64,000 nt of DNA from Neptuniibacter pectenicola (GCF_001597735.1 NZ_LUTS01000001.1:62001-126000); one strand, 5' to 3'. Shown: positions 27,057-36,135, numbered from the stretch's first letter. The notes: generated from the sequence alone by a model not told the origin. Numbers and translations are program-made.

Positions 27057-28049
27057 ATGGAACTGATGGAAAATAGCGGCTTAAATATAGAAGCCTTGCT
27101 GGATGCCCAAAAAAACTACTGGAAGAACATCACCTCCGGTAGCGATGCTCAATCACCTGAAGAATGGGCAGCGTTTATTGCTAAGAACCAAGAAAAGATT
27201 CACCAAGATGCACCTCAACAGTTCTCACAACTACTCGATATACTCGGCGCTCAGTCCAGTAATTTCACCCAGTACGGAGAACAGTTACTCAAACAGTTTA
27301 AAGAGGGAGGTGAACAACATTTAAGTGAAGCCGTCTTACAGTTTCAGCAGTATATGCAACAGCAAACATCTGAAGCACTGATACAGCAATGGCAATTGCC
27401 TGAACAATTCGCCGCACTTTTCAAAACCCATAGCTTTCAAGACGACCTACTTTTCGACAATCCGTTTATTAGCGGCCTCAAAAGCTTATTAGAAACACCG
27501 GTTATTGGCACCCAGAGAGAATCACAAGAGCAGTTAAGGGAAGTGATTAAGCTAACCATGGAGTACCAAGAAGCCCTGCAGGATTATGTCAAACATTACA
27601 GCTCTATCAACAAAAGCGCCTCGAGCCAAATGTTGAACACCCTTAACACAAAAGAAACAAAAGTCTCCAGCTTACAACAGTTACACGATATTTGGGTTGA
27701 TGCCTACGAATCGGCTTATTCAAAAACAGTCATGACGGATGCTTATCAACGTGCTCACGGCCGTATTAGCAATGCACTCATGCAGCTTAGAAAGTTTGTC
27801 CAAGACGTCCGTGATATACATTTCCAGTCGGTCGGTCTAGCAACGCGCAAAGGCTTAGATACCGCGCTTCAACGTCAACATAAGTTACGTAAAGAGATGA
27901 GAGCCAATCGGCGAGATGTCATCGAGTTGCAGCAGCAAGTGGGTAAACTACAAGCCGACACAACCGCAGCACTGCTAATTGAACTTAAAAATGAGGTCAC
28001 CGCTTTAAAAAAAGAGGTGGCCACGCTAAAGAACGCCGCTAAAAGGTAA
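27057..28049 (+). CDS. phaE: Class III PHA synthase subunit PhaE
   Basis: Non-catalytic partner of PhaC in class III polyhydroxyalkanoate synthase, stabilising the enzyme and granule assembly. The 330-residue protein is largely helical, Gln- and Glu-rich, with a conserved central block (ESQEQLREVIKLTMEYQEALQDYV and LHDIWVDAYESAYSKT) and a Lys-rich C-terminal coiled coil (about 275-328). Identification rests on these blocks and on the adjacent phaC, 6 bases downstream. ATG 27057 has GGAG only 2 bases before it; ATG 27066 (11 bases from GGAG) is an alternative start. No phaA, phaB or phasin gene is in the window. Confidence 0.9.
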   Translation: MELMENSGLNIEALLDAQKNYWKNITSGSDAQSPEEWAAFIAKNQEKIHQDAPQQFSQLLDILGAQSSNFTQYGEQLLKQFKEGGEQHLSEAVLQFQQYMQQQTSEALIQQWQLPEQFAALFKTHSFQDDLLFDNPFISGLKSLLETPVIGTQRESQEQLREVIKLTMEYQEALQDYVKHYSSINKSASSQMLNTLNTKETKVSSLQQLHDIWVDAYESAYSKTVMTDAYQRAHGRISNALMQLRKFVQDVRDIHFQSVGLATRKGLDTALQRQHKLRKEMRANRRDVIELQQQVGKLQADTTAALLIELKNEVTALKKEVATLKNAAKR

Positions 28050-28055
28050 TCTGTT

Positions 28056-29120
28056 ATGAACGGATTTGATCTTGACCTAGCCACTGTCTCTCATGAGCTA
28101 TTTGAGTTCAATCGTAAGCTTTTAAAAAGTTACACGACTCTCAACCAGCTCAAAGAGGTTGATGTAGATTCAACACCTTATGATGTAATCTACCAAGAGG
28201 ACAAGCTCAAACTTCGTTATTACAAAACGCCATCAGAAAAGCGCTGTAAAACCCCTTTACTGATCTGTTATGCCTTAGTTAACCGCCCTTACATGATCGA
28301 TCTCGAAGCAAAGCGATCCATGTTACAGCGCTTACTCGCGCTTGGCCTTGATATCTATCTAATCGATTGGGGATACCCAGATGCCGCTGATCGTTATTTA
28401 GATCTTGATGACTATATTAATGAGTACCTCAATAACTGTGTTAATACCGTTTGTCAGCATGCGGAGACCGACCAAACAAACCTTCTAGGTATCTGCCAAG
28501 GGGGGACATTCAGCTTATGCTACACGGCGCTAAACCCACATAAGATCAAAAACCTTATCCCAATGGTTACACCGGTTGATTTTCAAACGAAAGACAACTT
28601 ACTGTACCACTTAGCCAAATATGTGGATGCCGACTTAGCCGTTGAAACGTATGGCAACATACCTGGCAGCATGCTTAATGATTCTTACAACTCGTTAATG
28701 CCAATGCGCTTAGGCGTCCAGAAAAACTTAGGCATGCCCAATCAACTCGAAGATAAAGAGCGCGCTTTAAGCTTTTTACGCATGGAAAAGTGGATCTACG
28801 ACAGCCCAGACCAAGCCGGCGAAGCCTTTAGGGAATTTATCACCCAATTTTTCCAACAAAACAAATTAATTAAAGGCGAGGCAATGATTGGCGACAAACA
28901 GGTCAACTTAGCCAATATCACCCAGCCTATTCTCAATATTTTTGGTCGTTTTGATCACTTAGTACCACCGAACGCATCAAAAGCACTTAAAAAGTACGTC
29001 GCCTCTTCTGATTATCAGGTAATGGAGGTTAAAGCAGGTCATATTGGTGTTTTTGTATCAGGAAAGTCACAAACTCACGTAGCCCCGGCCATCGTGGATT
29101 GGCTTGTTGAGCGCGATTAA
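28056..29120 (+). CDS. phaC: Class III poly(3-hydroxyalkanoate) synthase subunit PhaC
   Basis: Polymerises short-chain hydroxyacyl-CoA into storage polyester. Alpha/beta-hydrolase fold with the lipase-box variant GICQGG carrying nucleophile Cys147, and Asp300 (GRFDHLVPP) and His329 (KAGHIGVFVSG) completing the triad. The 354-residue length and dependence on PhaE mark class III, unlike the roughly 560-residue class I enzymes. DWGYPDAADRYLDLDDYI is a strong family segment. It forms a two-gene operon with phaE. A repressor gene, phaR, lies 1.1 kb downstream on the opposite strand. No strong terminator is visible after it. Confidence 0.96.
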   Translation: MNGFDLDLATVSHELFEFNRKLLKSYTTLNQLKEVDVDSTPYDVIYQEDKLKLRYYKTPSEKRCKTPLLICYALVNRPYMIDLEAKRSMLQRLLALGLDIYLIDWGYPDAADRYLDLDDYINEYLNNCVNTVCQHAETDQTNLLGICQGGTFSLCYTALNPHKIKNLIPMVTPVDFQTKDNLLYHLAKYVDADLAVETYGNIPGSMLNDSYNSLMPMRLGVQKNLGMPNQLEDKERALSFLRMEKWIYDSPDQAGEAFREFITQFFQQNKLIKGEAMIGDKQVNLANITQPILNIFGRFDHLVPPNASKALKKYVASSDYQVMEVKAGHIGVFVSGKSQTHVAPAIVDWLVERD

Positions 29121-29232
29121 ATCCTTATATATCAATACACAAGCACCTCTATTGCGTGCTGACTTGGCTAATACTCGTTTTTTTCAGTGACATTACTGTA
29201 ATTTTTTACTTCCTCCACGCGAAATAGTTTAC

Positions 29233-29244
29233 TAAAATCGCGCG
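29233..29244 (+). promoter_or_regulatory. Candidate promoter -10 with GC discriminator before speD
   Basis: TAAAAT followed directly by CGCGCG, about 40 bases before the speD TTG. It resembles the TAAAAT-GCGCGC element seen upstream of speE and cvpA. No clear -35 hexamer is visible. Confidence 0.35.
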
Positions 29245-29283
29245 ACTAAAATTTTGTAATGCTTTATTACGGAGCAAACCGCC

Positions 29284-30105
29284 TTGCCAACGAGTAAGAA
29301 AATCAAGCTTGAAGGGTTTAACAACCTAACAAAAAGCCTGAGCTTTTGTATATATGACGTCTGTTATGCTCAAACGCCTGAACAAAAAGCGGAGTATATT
29401 GAGTATATAGATGAGCAATACAATGCTGACCGCCTAACCGAGATTCTTACTGAATGCTGTGAGATTATTGGCGCAAACGTGCTCAATATTGCCCGTCAAG
29501 ATTACGAGCCTCAAGGCGCAAGCGTTACCATACTGGTTGCAGAAGAACCAATTAAAGACTCAGAAGATGTAGATACAACTGAGAAACCGGGCCCTATGCC
29601 TGACTCAGTGGTTGCGCATTTAGACAAAAGCCATATCTGTGTCCACACCTATCCAGAAGCCCACCCGGATGATGGTATTTGCACATTCAGAGCCGATATT
29701 GAAGTATCGACCTGCGGTATTATATCGCCCTTAAAAGCGCTTAATTACCTGATCCACCAGCTGGAATCCGATATTGTCACTATTGATTACCGTATTCGCG
29801 GCTTTACTCGTGACATCAAGGGTGTGAAGCATTATATCGATCACGATATTAACTCCATACAAAACTTCTTTACCCCCGACATCCATGACAATTACCAGAT
29901 GCTGGATGTGAACGTATATCAAGAAAACATCTTCCACACAAAAATGATGCAGAAAGATCTGGATCTCAATACCTACCTCTTTGGAACAACGAAGGAGGAG
30001 TTACCCGAAGCGGATGTGAAGGAGATGACAGAACGCTTACATAAAGAGATGAATGAGATCTTTTACGGCCGCAATATGCCCGACATGACGCAATACAACA
30101 CCTAA
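29284..30105 (+). CDS. speD: S-adenosylmethionine decarboxylase proenzyme
   Basis: Makes decarboxylated AdoMet, the aminopropyl donor for spermidine synthase. The protein self-cleaves before Ser116 in [15 protein letters not shown] to form the pyruvoyl group. The sequence follows E. coli-type SpeD almost end to end ([63 protein letters not shown]). Length 273. The only start that fits the family N-terminus is a TTG, with GGAG about 11 bases upstream, a weak initiation signal. speE lies 2.2 kb away on the other strand, so the two are not an operon. Confidence 0.95.
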   Translation: MPTSKKIKLEGFNNLTKSLSFCIYDVCYAQTPEQKAEYIEYIDEQYNADRLTEILTECCEIIGANVLNIARQDYEPQGASVTILVAEEPIKDSEDVDTTEKPGPMPDSVVAHLDKSHICVHTYPEAHPDDGICTFRADIEVSTCGIISPLKALNYLIHQLESDIVTIDYRIRGFTRDIKGVKHYIDHDINSIQNFFTPDIHDNYQMLDVNVYQENIFHTKMMQKDLDLNTYLFGTTKEELPEADVKEMTERLHKEMNEIFYGRNMPDMTQYNT

Positions 30106-30133
30106 GTCATATCTTCTCTGTTAGCTAAAAAAT

Positions 30134-30165
30134 AAAAGGCCGCTTACAAAGCGGCCTTTTATTTT
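30134..30165. terminator. Bidirectional terminator between speD and phaR
   Basis: AAAAGGCCGC pairs with GCGGCCTTTT around a 7-base loop, with T-rich tails on both strands. It lies 29 bases after speD and 45 after phaR, which converge on it. Confidence 0.9.
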
Positions 30166-30209
30166 AACTTTTTTACCGTCCAGCACCAGAGCCAAACGAT
30201 TACAAACCC

Positions 30210-30743
30210 CTAAGGCTTGTTCTTAGTATCTGGGTCATCATCGACCGTGCCATCCGGGTTTTCACCAGGCTTAAACATACCCCACATCTGCATATTTTGA
30301 TCGGCAATACGGTTCATCACCGTGAGCGGGTTAGCGGCCCCCATCATCGTTTGCATCTGATCACGAATACGATCTTGATGCTCCAAAAATGAAGCAATGC
30401 TCTGCTCTAAATATTGGCTCATCATCCCTTGCATACTATCACCATAAAAACGAATCAATTGCTGTAATACTTGATTCGTCAGCAACGTACCATGCCCTTG
30501 GGCTTCCTGCTCGCTGATAATTTGCAAAAGAATATTACGGGTTAGCTCGTTCCCGGTTTTAGAATCTTCAACTTTAAAAGCTTCACCACTAAGTACAAGC
30601 TGCTTCACATCATCTAATGTCACATAACAACTACGTGATGTGTCATACAAACGACGATTGGTATATTTTCGTAGTATACGCAAGGTACTATCTCTCTCGT
30701 CACTTTCCTTTGAATTCGGCTGATCATCTCGCTGATCAGTCAT
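30210..30743 (-). CDS. phaR: Polyhydroxyalkanoate synthesis repressor PhaR
   Basis: Transcriptional repressor that senses PHA polymer and controls phasin and synthesis genes. The N-terminal DNA-binding PHB/PHA accumulation domain is clear (ILRKYTNRRLYDTSRSCYVTLDDVKQLV), followed by the second conserved block (LTRNILLQIISEQEAQG and LLTNQVLQQLIRFYGDSMQG) and an acidic, Pro-rich tail. The frame can open at GTG 30758, but ATG 30743 overlaps the upstream DUF6489 stop as ATGACTGA and fits coupled translation; this gives 177 residues. It converges with speD at a shared terminator and is near phaE-phaC. Confidence 0.93.
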   Translation of the reverse strand: MTDQRDDQPNSKESDERDSTLRILRKYTNRRLYDTSRSCYVTLDDVKQLVLSGEAFKVEDSKTGNELTRNILLQIISEQEAQGHGTLLTNQVLQQLIRFYGDSMQGMMSQYLEQSIASFLEHQDRIRDQMQTMMGAANPLTVMNRIADQNMQMWGMFKPGENPDGTVDDDPDTKNKP

Positions 30744-31002
30744 TTTTATTATCTGCACTATTAGAATTATTATACGTTGAGGTCATTAAACTCATCATGA
30801 TTTTTTGCAGTGCTTCCATCGAACCAACCCCACCCGTTAAATATGGCTTAAACAAAGTCAATGGATCATATCCTTCTACACCGGATTCCATCCTTTCAGT
30901 GATCTTTGTCATCATATCGTCCTGAAATTGCTGCACATCGGGTAAACCCAGTACTTTGCGCAGCTCTTCAGGAGACATATCAATATCAATCTTAAACTTC
31001 AC
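30736..31002 (-). CDS. DUF6489 family small protein
   Basis: An 88-residue cytoplasmic protein (MKFKIDIDMSPEELRKVLGLPDVQ...) that looks like the DUF6489 family: an opening strand, a short helix with the LGLPDV motif and a helical, Met-rich rest. No catalytic residues or membrane segment are visible. Its stop overlaps the phaR ATG by 8 bases, so the two are co-translated. The Met- and Gln-rich amphipathic helix and the neighbourhood make a granule-associated or PHA-regulatory role possible, but this is guesswork. Confidence 0.75.
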   Translation of the reverse strand: MKFKIDIDMSPEELRKVLGLPDVQQFQDDMMTKITERMESGVEGYDPLTLFKPYLTGGVGSMEALQKIMMSLMTSTYNNSNSADNKND

Positions 31003-31073
31003 TCTCTGACTCCTAAGTGGGTAGTCTATCCTCTAATCCTATAGTAAAACTGCGGCAGTGCAATATATCCAGA

Positions 31074-32234
31074 TCAATAGTTTTTGTGCACTTTTTCTGG
31101 GTAGATCCATATCAGCGCTAAAGCAACCGCAATAAAGCTGGCAAAGGCAGACAGGGAAAAGGTGTAAAATGCACCAAAATCATCCCACAACAGACCACTT
31201 AAAAAAGCCCCTAAGGCCCCACCTAAACCAAACCCTATACTAGAAAACAGTGCTTGAGCTTGGCCATACGTTTTTTTTGTAAAATACGCATGCACTAATG
31301 CGATACCCACCGCATGTAAACAACCAAACGTTGCCGCGTGTAGCGTTTGAGCAAATAACATAAGCGATAAGTTTTCAGGCACGGTGCCAATCAACAGCCA
31401 GCGAACCACACATAAAAACAAACTAACCACCATAATCTTTCGGATCCCCCAGCGCTGAAGCATCCAATGCATATAGATAAAAACTAAGACTTCAACGACA
31501 ACACCTATAGCCCAAAGAAAGCCGATCTCTGTACGGCTGTAACCTACATCAACCATCAATACACTATAAAATGTGTAATACGCACCATGTCCAAATTGAA
31601 CAAGGAAGCAGATAACAAAAAAAACAATAACTTGCGGCCGCAGCAACAGCGCCATAAAACCTGAACGACTCCCCTCCTCTTCAGTCTCAATCACGCGGGC
31701 TTGCTTAGGAATGAATAAGGTATTCAACCAAATACAGATCATTAAAATAAGCATCAGGCTAGGCAGCCAGCGTATACTGATAAAATCAAGTAACGCGCCA
31801 ATCCCCACAACCGTGACAATAAAACCGATCGAGCCCCATAACCTTATCTGGCTGTATTTATCTTTTTTATCACCCAGCTCTTCCAGTGTGATTACCTCAA
31901 ACTGGGGTAGAACGGCATTCCAAAAAAAGCTGAACGCCAACATCACCAGACCGATACCTAAAGCCGTATCCTGCCAAAACATACTGATAAACATCAGGCA
32001 GGTCATGAGCGCACCAAAGCGGACAATTTCAACACGTTTACCGCTTTTATCCGCCATCCAGCCCCATAAATTAGGCGCGACTATGCGAGAGAGCTGTAGC
32101 AATGCCATTAGTGCCCCTACCGTTTGCGCATCAAAATCAAACGAAATCAGATACAAACTCCAATAAGGAACCAGTACCCCAAGCAGGGCAAAATAAAAAA
32201 AATAGAACCCCGAAAGGCGAAAGTAATTGTTCAA
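31074..32234 (-). CDS. MFS transporter, HcaT / 3-phenylpropionate-permease-like
   Basis: Major facilitator of 386 residues with twelve hydrophobic segments. The cytoplasmic loop after helix 2 carries the family motif variant GWMADKSGKR. The opening FRLSGFYFFYFALLGVLVPYWSLYL and the NAVLPQFEVITLEEL segment resemble the MFS_1-like group that includes HcaT and nucleoside:H+ symporter relatives. The substrate cannot be told. It lies between speE (terminator between) and the DUF6489-phaR pair, on the same strand, 71 bases before DUF6489. Confidence 0.85.
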   Translation of the reverse strand: MNNYFRLSGFYFFYFALLGVLVPYWSLYLISFDFDAQTVGALMALLQLSRIVAPNLWGWMADKSGKRVEIVRFGALMTCLMFISMFWQDTALGIGLVMLAFSFFWNAVLPQFEVITLEELGDKKDKYSQIRLWGSIGFIVTVVGIGALLDFISIRWLPSLMLILMICIWLNTLFIPKQARVIETEEEGSRSGFMALLLRPQVIVFFVICFLVQFGHGAYYTFYSVLMVDVGYSRTEIGFLWAIGVVVEVLVFIYMHWMLQRWGIRKIMVVSLFLCVVRWLLIGTVPENLSLMLFAQTLHAATFGCLHAVGIALVHAYFTKKTYGQAQALFSSIGFGLGGALGAFLSGLLWDDFGAFYTFSLSAFASFIAVALALIWIYPEKVHKNY

Positions 32235-32296
32235 ACGATAATAACCCTAAAAATCAGCGTGGTATTCACACCTCAGAGCCTAGCAGAAATCAGTCA

Positions 32297-32323
32297 CAAA
32301 AAAGCCGGTCAATTGACCGGCTT
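32297..32323 (-). terminator. Terminator after speE
   Basis: Perfect 22-base palindrome AAGCCGGTCAA/TTGACCGGCTT followed on the minus strand by more T residues. It starts 18 bases after the speE stop. Confidence 0.85.
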
Positions 32324-32340
32324 AGGTAAACAAAGCAGTA

Positions 32341-33195
32341 CTACGCGTCGTCTAATGCTTGCAGTAGGTATTGAGGCAGGCCAAAACAACCGACATGCAT
32401 CTGCGGGTTATAGTAACGGGTAACAATACCGCTCTTTTTATAACGCGCGGCTAATTCATCGATCCCTAACTGACGCAACTCAGCATTATCTGACCCCCAC
32501 GCCAATGTCATTAGCCCGCCAATATATGTGGGCACAGCAGCGGTGTAGAAGGATTGATCAGCAAAATAAGGGCTCAAGCGGCGACGGGTAGTAACCACCT
32601 CGTCCTGCTGTAGGAAGGGCACACCGTTTTGTGCAACAAATACCCCACCCTCATTCAATAAACGCTTACAGCCTTCATAGAAGCGACTAGAGAACAAGAC
32701 TTCACCGGGGCCTACAGGATCAGTGCAATCAGAGATAATGACATCGAAGGTTTCGTTTGTTTCATTAACGTATTCGACCCCGTCAGCAATCACAATATTG
32801 ACCCGTGGATCATCAAAAGCCCCTGCGGAATGATTCGGCAAGTGTTCTTTACACATATCGATCACCGCTTGGTCGATCTCGACCTGCGTCACATGCTCAA
32901 CGGAGCCATGACGGCACACCTCACGTAGAATACCGCCATCACCACCACCAATAATCAATACACGCTTCGCATCGCCATGGGCAAGCAGGGGAACATGTGT
33001 CAGCATTTCATGGTAGACAAATTCATCACGCTCAGTGGTTTGGATAATCCCATCCAGCGCCATGACCGTGCCATAAACCGAGTTACGGAAAATAATAAGA
33101 TGCCAAGAATCAGTTTGGTGCTCGAATAGCACCTCTTCAACATCAAATGTTTGGCCGTAACCCTTGTGTAACGTTTCGCTATAAGCGGTTGTCAT
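32341..33195 (-). CDS. speE: Spermidine synthase
   Basis: Aminopropyltransferase moving the aminopropyl group of decarboxylated AdoMet to putrescine. The 284-residue protein has the N-terminal beta-domain ([18 protein letters not shown]), [14 protein letters not shown], the cofactor-binding [29 protein letters not shown] and the catalytic-Asp region [25 protein letters not shown] and the C-terminal [10 protein letters not shown] also fit. Together with SpeD it gives a spermidine route; a putrescine source (speC or speA/B) is outside the window. A candidate promoter with a TATAAAAT-GCGCGC pattern lies about 95 bases upstream. Confidence 0.96.
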   Translation of the reverse strand: MTTAYSETLHKGYGQTFDVEEVLFEHQTDSWHLIIFRNSVYGTVMALDGIIQTTERDEFVYHEMLTHVPLLAHGDAKRVLIIGGGDGGILREVCRHGSVEHVTQVEIDQAVIDMCKEHLPNHSAGAFDDPRVNIVIADGVEYVNETNETFDVIISDCTDPVGPGEVLFSSRFYEGCKRLLNEGGVFVAQNGVPFLQQDEVVTTRRRLSPYFADQSFYTAAVPTYIGGLMTLAWGSDNAELRQLGIDELAARYKKSGIVTRYYNPQMHVGCFGLPQYLLQALDDA

Positions 33196-33288
33196 ATGGA
33201 TCTCATCCTATCCGAAATTCACGACTCTCGGTGAATTACGATATTTAATGATTGCTCTAATTGATGCCCATCCTTAGGACCTCATTTT

Positions 33289-33300
33289 GCGCGCATTTTA
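33289..33300 (-). promoter_or_regulatory. Candidate promoter -10 with GC discriminator before speE
   Basis: On the minus strand TATAAAAT is followed directly by GCGCGC, about 95 bases before the speE ATG. The 15-base sequence here is identical to one upstream of cvpA. Confidence 0.4.
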
Positions 33301-33736
33301 TACTGCAACCTGCGAGAAAAAAATAACTTTATGCCTAAATGAACTGCATTTTTCTTATTGCAAAAAATCACCCTCAACGAGAGGCAGAAGCCATACCATC
33401 AAACACCGAAGTTAACGACGCCCTTAACCAGGCTTAAACCTGCTTTTTTACCTCAGAAAAAAGACGATGCTTGTATTCAACGGGGCCAATTAGAGGCAGA
33501 CAAACACCGATCATCCGGCATGATAGATCACTAAACAAAATATATAAAAATAACAATTACGTTCAACAATAATGACATTCAAGCTCACACAATCATCAAT
33601 ATTGCACTATAAAAAGTAGTGACGTTCTATTTTAGTGCACCCTCTTTAATATTAGAGAATCCATAACAAAGCCACAGTCCCCATAAACAAAGGGATCTAA
33701 CATTGGTTGGACCAAAGTATAATTTAAACTACAGGG

Positions 33737-33752
33737 TGGTATATATTCTGCT
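33737..33752 (+). promoter_or_regulatory. Possible sigma-54 promoter for aapJQMP
   Basis: TGG, ten bases, then GCT: the GG-N10-GC spacing of -24/-12 promoters is met, with TGGTA and CTGCT in place of TGGCA and TTGCT. Nitrogen-linked importers often use sigma-54. The match is partial, so this is weak. Confidence 0.25.
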
Positions 33753-33819
33753 AGGGTATCTAGTAAGAAAGTTTTATTAACTGCATCAACCTAATAAGAA
33801 CAATAAAAACATCAAAGAT

Positions 33820-33833
33820 TGGCGTCATCGCCA
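33820..33833 (+). other. 5' UTR hairpin before aapJ
   Basis: TGGCG pairs with CGCCA around TCAT, ending 22 bases before the aapJ ATG and just upstream of its GGAG ribosome site. It may stabilise the mRNA 5' end. Confidence 0.35.
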
Positions 33834-33855
33834 CTACAATTGACGGAGAAAGATA

Positions 33856-34869
33856 ATGAAACAACTTACCTCAGTAATCGCGACTGGCTTAGCACTCAGT
33901 TTATCCTTGGGCGCACAAGCAGGAACACTTGAAGACGTGCAGAAACGCGGCACTGTTTCCTGTGGCGTGGGCACTGGTTTAGCCGGCTTTTCTCAGAAAG
34001 ATGAAAACGGCGTCTGGAGCGGATTGGATGTAGACGTATGTCGTGCAGTGGCAGCCGCCGTATTGGGAGATGCGAGCAAAGTTCAATACAAGCCATTAAC
34101 AGCAAAAGAGCGCTTTACGGCTTTACAATCTGGCGAAATCGATATCCTCTCGCGTAACACTACATGGACCCATACCCGTGATACATCACTCGGATTAAAC
34201 TTTGCCGGGGTGAACTATTATGATGGTCAAGGTTTTATGGTTTCTAAAGCACTGGGCGTAAAAAGCGCCTTAGAGCTTGATGGTGCCGCAGTATGTATCC
34301 AAGCAGGTACAACAACGGAGTTAAACCTTGCCGATTATTTCCGTACAAACGGCATTACATATAACGCAATAACGTTTGATACATCAGACCAAACACGCGC
34401 AGGCTTTGAGAGCGGCCGTTGCGATGTACTCACATCTGACCAATCCCAGCTTTATGCACTACGCATAGGCTTATCTGATCCTTCATCTGCGATCGTGCTA
34501 CCTGAAGTTATCTCCAAAGAGCCTTTAGGCCCTGTTGTAAGCCAAGGGGATGACGCATGGTTCAACGTTGTTCGTTGGTCATTGATGGCGATGATCGAAG
34601 CTGAATTTCTTGGTATCGATAGCGCATCCGCTGATAAAGCCAAAGCGGAAGGTAACCCTTCACAGAAACGCTTGATGGGTTCTGAAGGCGATGCCGGTGC
34701 GAAGATGGGTATTCCTGCTGATTGGGCCTACAACATTGTTAAGCAGGTTGGTAACTATGCTGAGAGCTTCGAACGTAATGTAGGTTCTGGCTCATCCCTT
34801 AAGATCGCTCGTGGTCTTAATGCTCAGTGGAACAAAGGCGGTATTATGTACTCGTCTCCAGTACGTTAA
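33856..34869 (+). CDS. aapJ: Polar amino acid ABC transporter, periplasmic binding protein
   Basis: Family 3 solute-binding protein of the general L-amino acid (Aap/Bzt) importer, 337 residues. A clean signal peptide (MKQLTSVIATGLALSLSLGAQAG) is followed by TLEDVQKRGTVSCGV, GVWSGLDVDVCRAVAAAVLGD and the long insert typical of AapJ (EFLGIDSASADKAKAEG). WTHTRDTSLGLNF and FESGRCDVLTSDQSQLYALR form the amino acid pocket by family likeness. It is preceded by GGAG 8 bases upstream. A strong stem-loop after the gene probably sets its excess over the permease subunits. Confidence 0.95.
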   Translation: MKQLTSVIATGLALSLSLGAQAGTLEDVQKRGTVSCGVGTGLAGFSQKDENGVWSGLDVDVCRAVAAAVLGDASKVQYKPLTAKERFTALQSGEIDILSRNTTWTHTRDTSLGLNFAGVNYYDGQGFMVSKALGVKSALELDGAAVCIQAGTTTELNLADYFRTNGITYNAITFDTSDQTRAGFESGRCDVLTSDQSQLYALRIGLSDPSSAIVLPEVISKEPLGPVVSQGDDAWFNVVRWSLMAMIEAEFLGIDSASADKAKAEGNPSQKRLMGSEGDAGAKMGIPADWAYNIVKQVGNYAESFERNVGSGSSLKIARGLNAQWNKGGIMYSSPVR

Positions 34870-34882
34870 TAAAACATAAAAA

Positions 34883-34905
34883 AGAGGGACATTTCGTGTC
34901 CCTCT
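34883..34905 (+). other. Stem-loop between aapJ and aapQ
   Basis: Perfect 9-bp stem AGAGGGACA/TGTCCCTCT with a TTTCG loop, 13 bases after the aapJ stop. It has no T-run, so it looks like the mRNA 3' stabiliser or partial stop common after binding-protein genes in ABC operons. Confidence 0.65.
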
Positions 34906-34946
34906 GCTATGTTTACTACTAACCTTCTGAAGATAAGTGCTTAATT

Positions 34947-36131
34947 ATGTCTGAAAAGCCACAGGTGAAATCCTCACCCTCCTTCTTCAACAATCCAAGA
35001 AACCGTTCACTGATTTATCAGTTTTTATTACTCGCGGGCTTGGCTTATTTCTTTTACGGAATCATTAACAATACACTCGTCAACATGGAAGCGAGGGGTA
35101 TTAAGAGCGGTTATGATTTCTTATTTACAACCGCAGGCTTTGACATTTTAATGTCATTGATCCCCTACGATGCGACCTATACTTATGGTCGAACATTTGT
35201 TGTAGGCCTGTTAAATACCATTTTAGTGTCGACCATCGGTATAGTACTCGCGACAATTGTTGGCTTTTTAATGGGCGTCGCCCACTTTTCTAAAAACTGG
35301 TTAATTAGAAAACTCGCCGTCGCTTACATTGAAACCTTCCGTAATATCCCTTTGCTCCTACAGATTTTCTTTTGGTACTTCGCGGTACTGGCAACACTAC
35401 CCGGCGCCCGTCAGAGCCTTAGCATCGGAGAGGCTATCTTTCTCAATGTGCGTGGTTTATACCTACCTGGCTTGATTGCTGAACCCGGTGCAGGGTTTGT
35501 CTATGCTGCGATTGGCTTGGCATTCACGGCGATCATTTTTCTAGTGCGCTGGGCACGTAAACGTCAAAATGACACAGGACAACAGTTCCCTGTATTTCTA
35601 ACGAGCTTAGGCATTCTAGTTGGCCTACCACTGGTTGCACTATTACTCTCCGGTATCCCTTTTGTTTGGGACTTCCCTGCACTAAAAGGATTTAACTTCC
35701 GCGGCGGTATTACTATTATTCCGGAGCTTATGGCGCTCGTATTAGCCCTGACAGTATACACCGGTGCATTTATTGCTGAAGCGGTACGTGCAGGTGTGCA
35801 GGCGGTACCACATGGACAAACAGAAGCCGCCCGTAGTCTTGGCTTAAAAGAGAGCAAAATCATGAAGTTGATTATTGTTCCCCAAGCCATGCGTGTCATC
35901 GTTCCTTTGCTAAACAGTGAATATCAAAGTTTAGTTAAAAACTCGACACTGGCTACGGCCATTGGCTATCCAGACCTCTTTACCGTATTTGTGGGGACAA
36001 CGTTAAACCAAACGGGTCAAGCGATTGAAATCGTATTTATGACTATGGCGGTTTACTTTGTGATCAATATGTCTATCTCGTTTGTGATGAACCGTTTCAA
36101 CGCAAGCGTAGAGTTGGCGGAACGGAATTGA
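34947..36131 (+). CDS. aapQ: Polar amino acid ABC transporter permease AapQ
   Basis: Inner membrane permease of 394 residues, one half of the AapQ/AapM channel. About eight hydrophobic segments surround a long non-conserved insert typical of this family. The N-terminal permease box FVVGLLNTILVSTIGIVLATIVGFLMG and the family motif ETFRNIPLLLQIFFWYF are seen, and the EAA loop EAVRAGVQAVPHGQTEAARSLGL docks the ATPase. It follows aapJ after a 77-base gap with a stem-loop and ends 4 bases before aapM. Confidence 0.95.
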   Translation: MSEKPQVKSSPSFFNNPRNRSLIYQFLLLAGLAYFFYGIINNTLVNMEARGIKSGYDFLFTTAGFDILMSLIPYDATYTYGRTFVVGLLNTILVSTIGIVLATIVGFLMGVAHFSKNWLIRKLAVAYIETFRNIPLLLQIFFWYFAVLATLPGARQSLSIGEAIFLNVRGLYLPGLIAEPGAGFVYAAIGLAFTAIIFLVRWARKRQNDTGQQFPVFLTSLGILVGLPLVALLLSGIPFVWDFPALKGFNFRGGITIIPELMALVLALTVYTGAFIAEAVRAGVQAVPHGQTEAARSLGLKESKIMKLIIVPQAMRVIVPLLNSEYQSLVKNSTLATAIGYPDLFTVFVGTTLNQTGQAIEIVFMTMAVYFVINMSISFVMNRFNASVELAERN

Positions 36132-36135
36132 TGCT

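Larger units (their letters stand above)
33196..33855. other. 660-base intergenic region between speE and aapJ
   Basis: The longest non-coding stretch in the window, AT-rich and flanked by divergent genes. It contains the speE promoter-like motif (33289-33300), a possible sigma-54-type element (33737-33752) and a 5' UTR hairpin before aapJ (33820-33833). I see no credible reading frame, tRNA or strong terminator; a 4-bp stem followed by six T residues near 33440-33460 is too weak to call a small RNA. Confidence 0.6.

Noticed and set aside
33430-33460. Short CAGG/CCTG stem followed by six T residues, possible small RNA terminator
   Set aside because: Only four base pairs and no upstream promoter visible.
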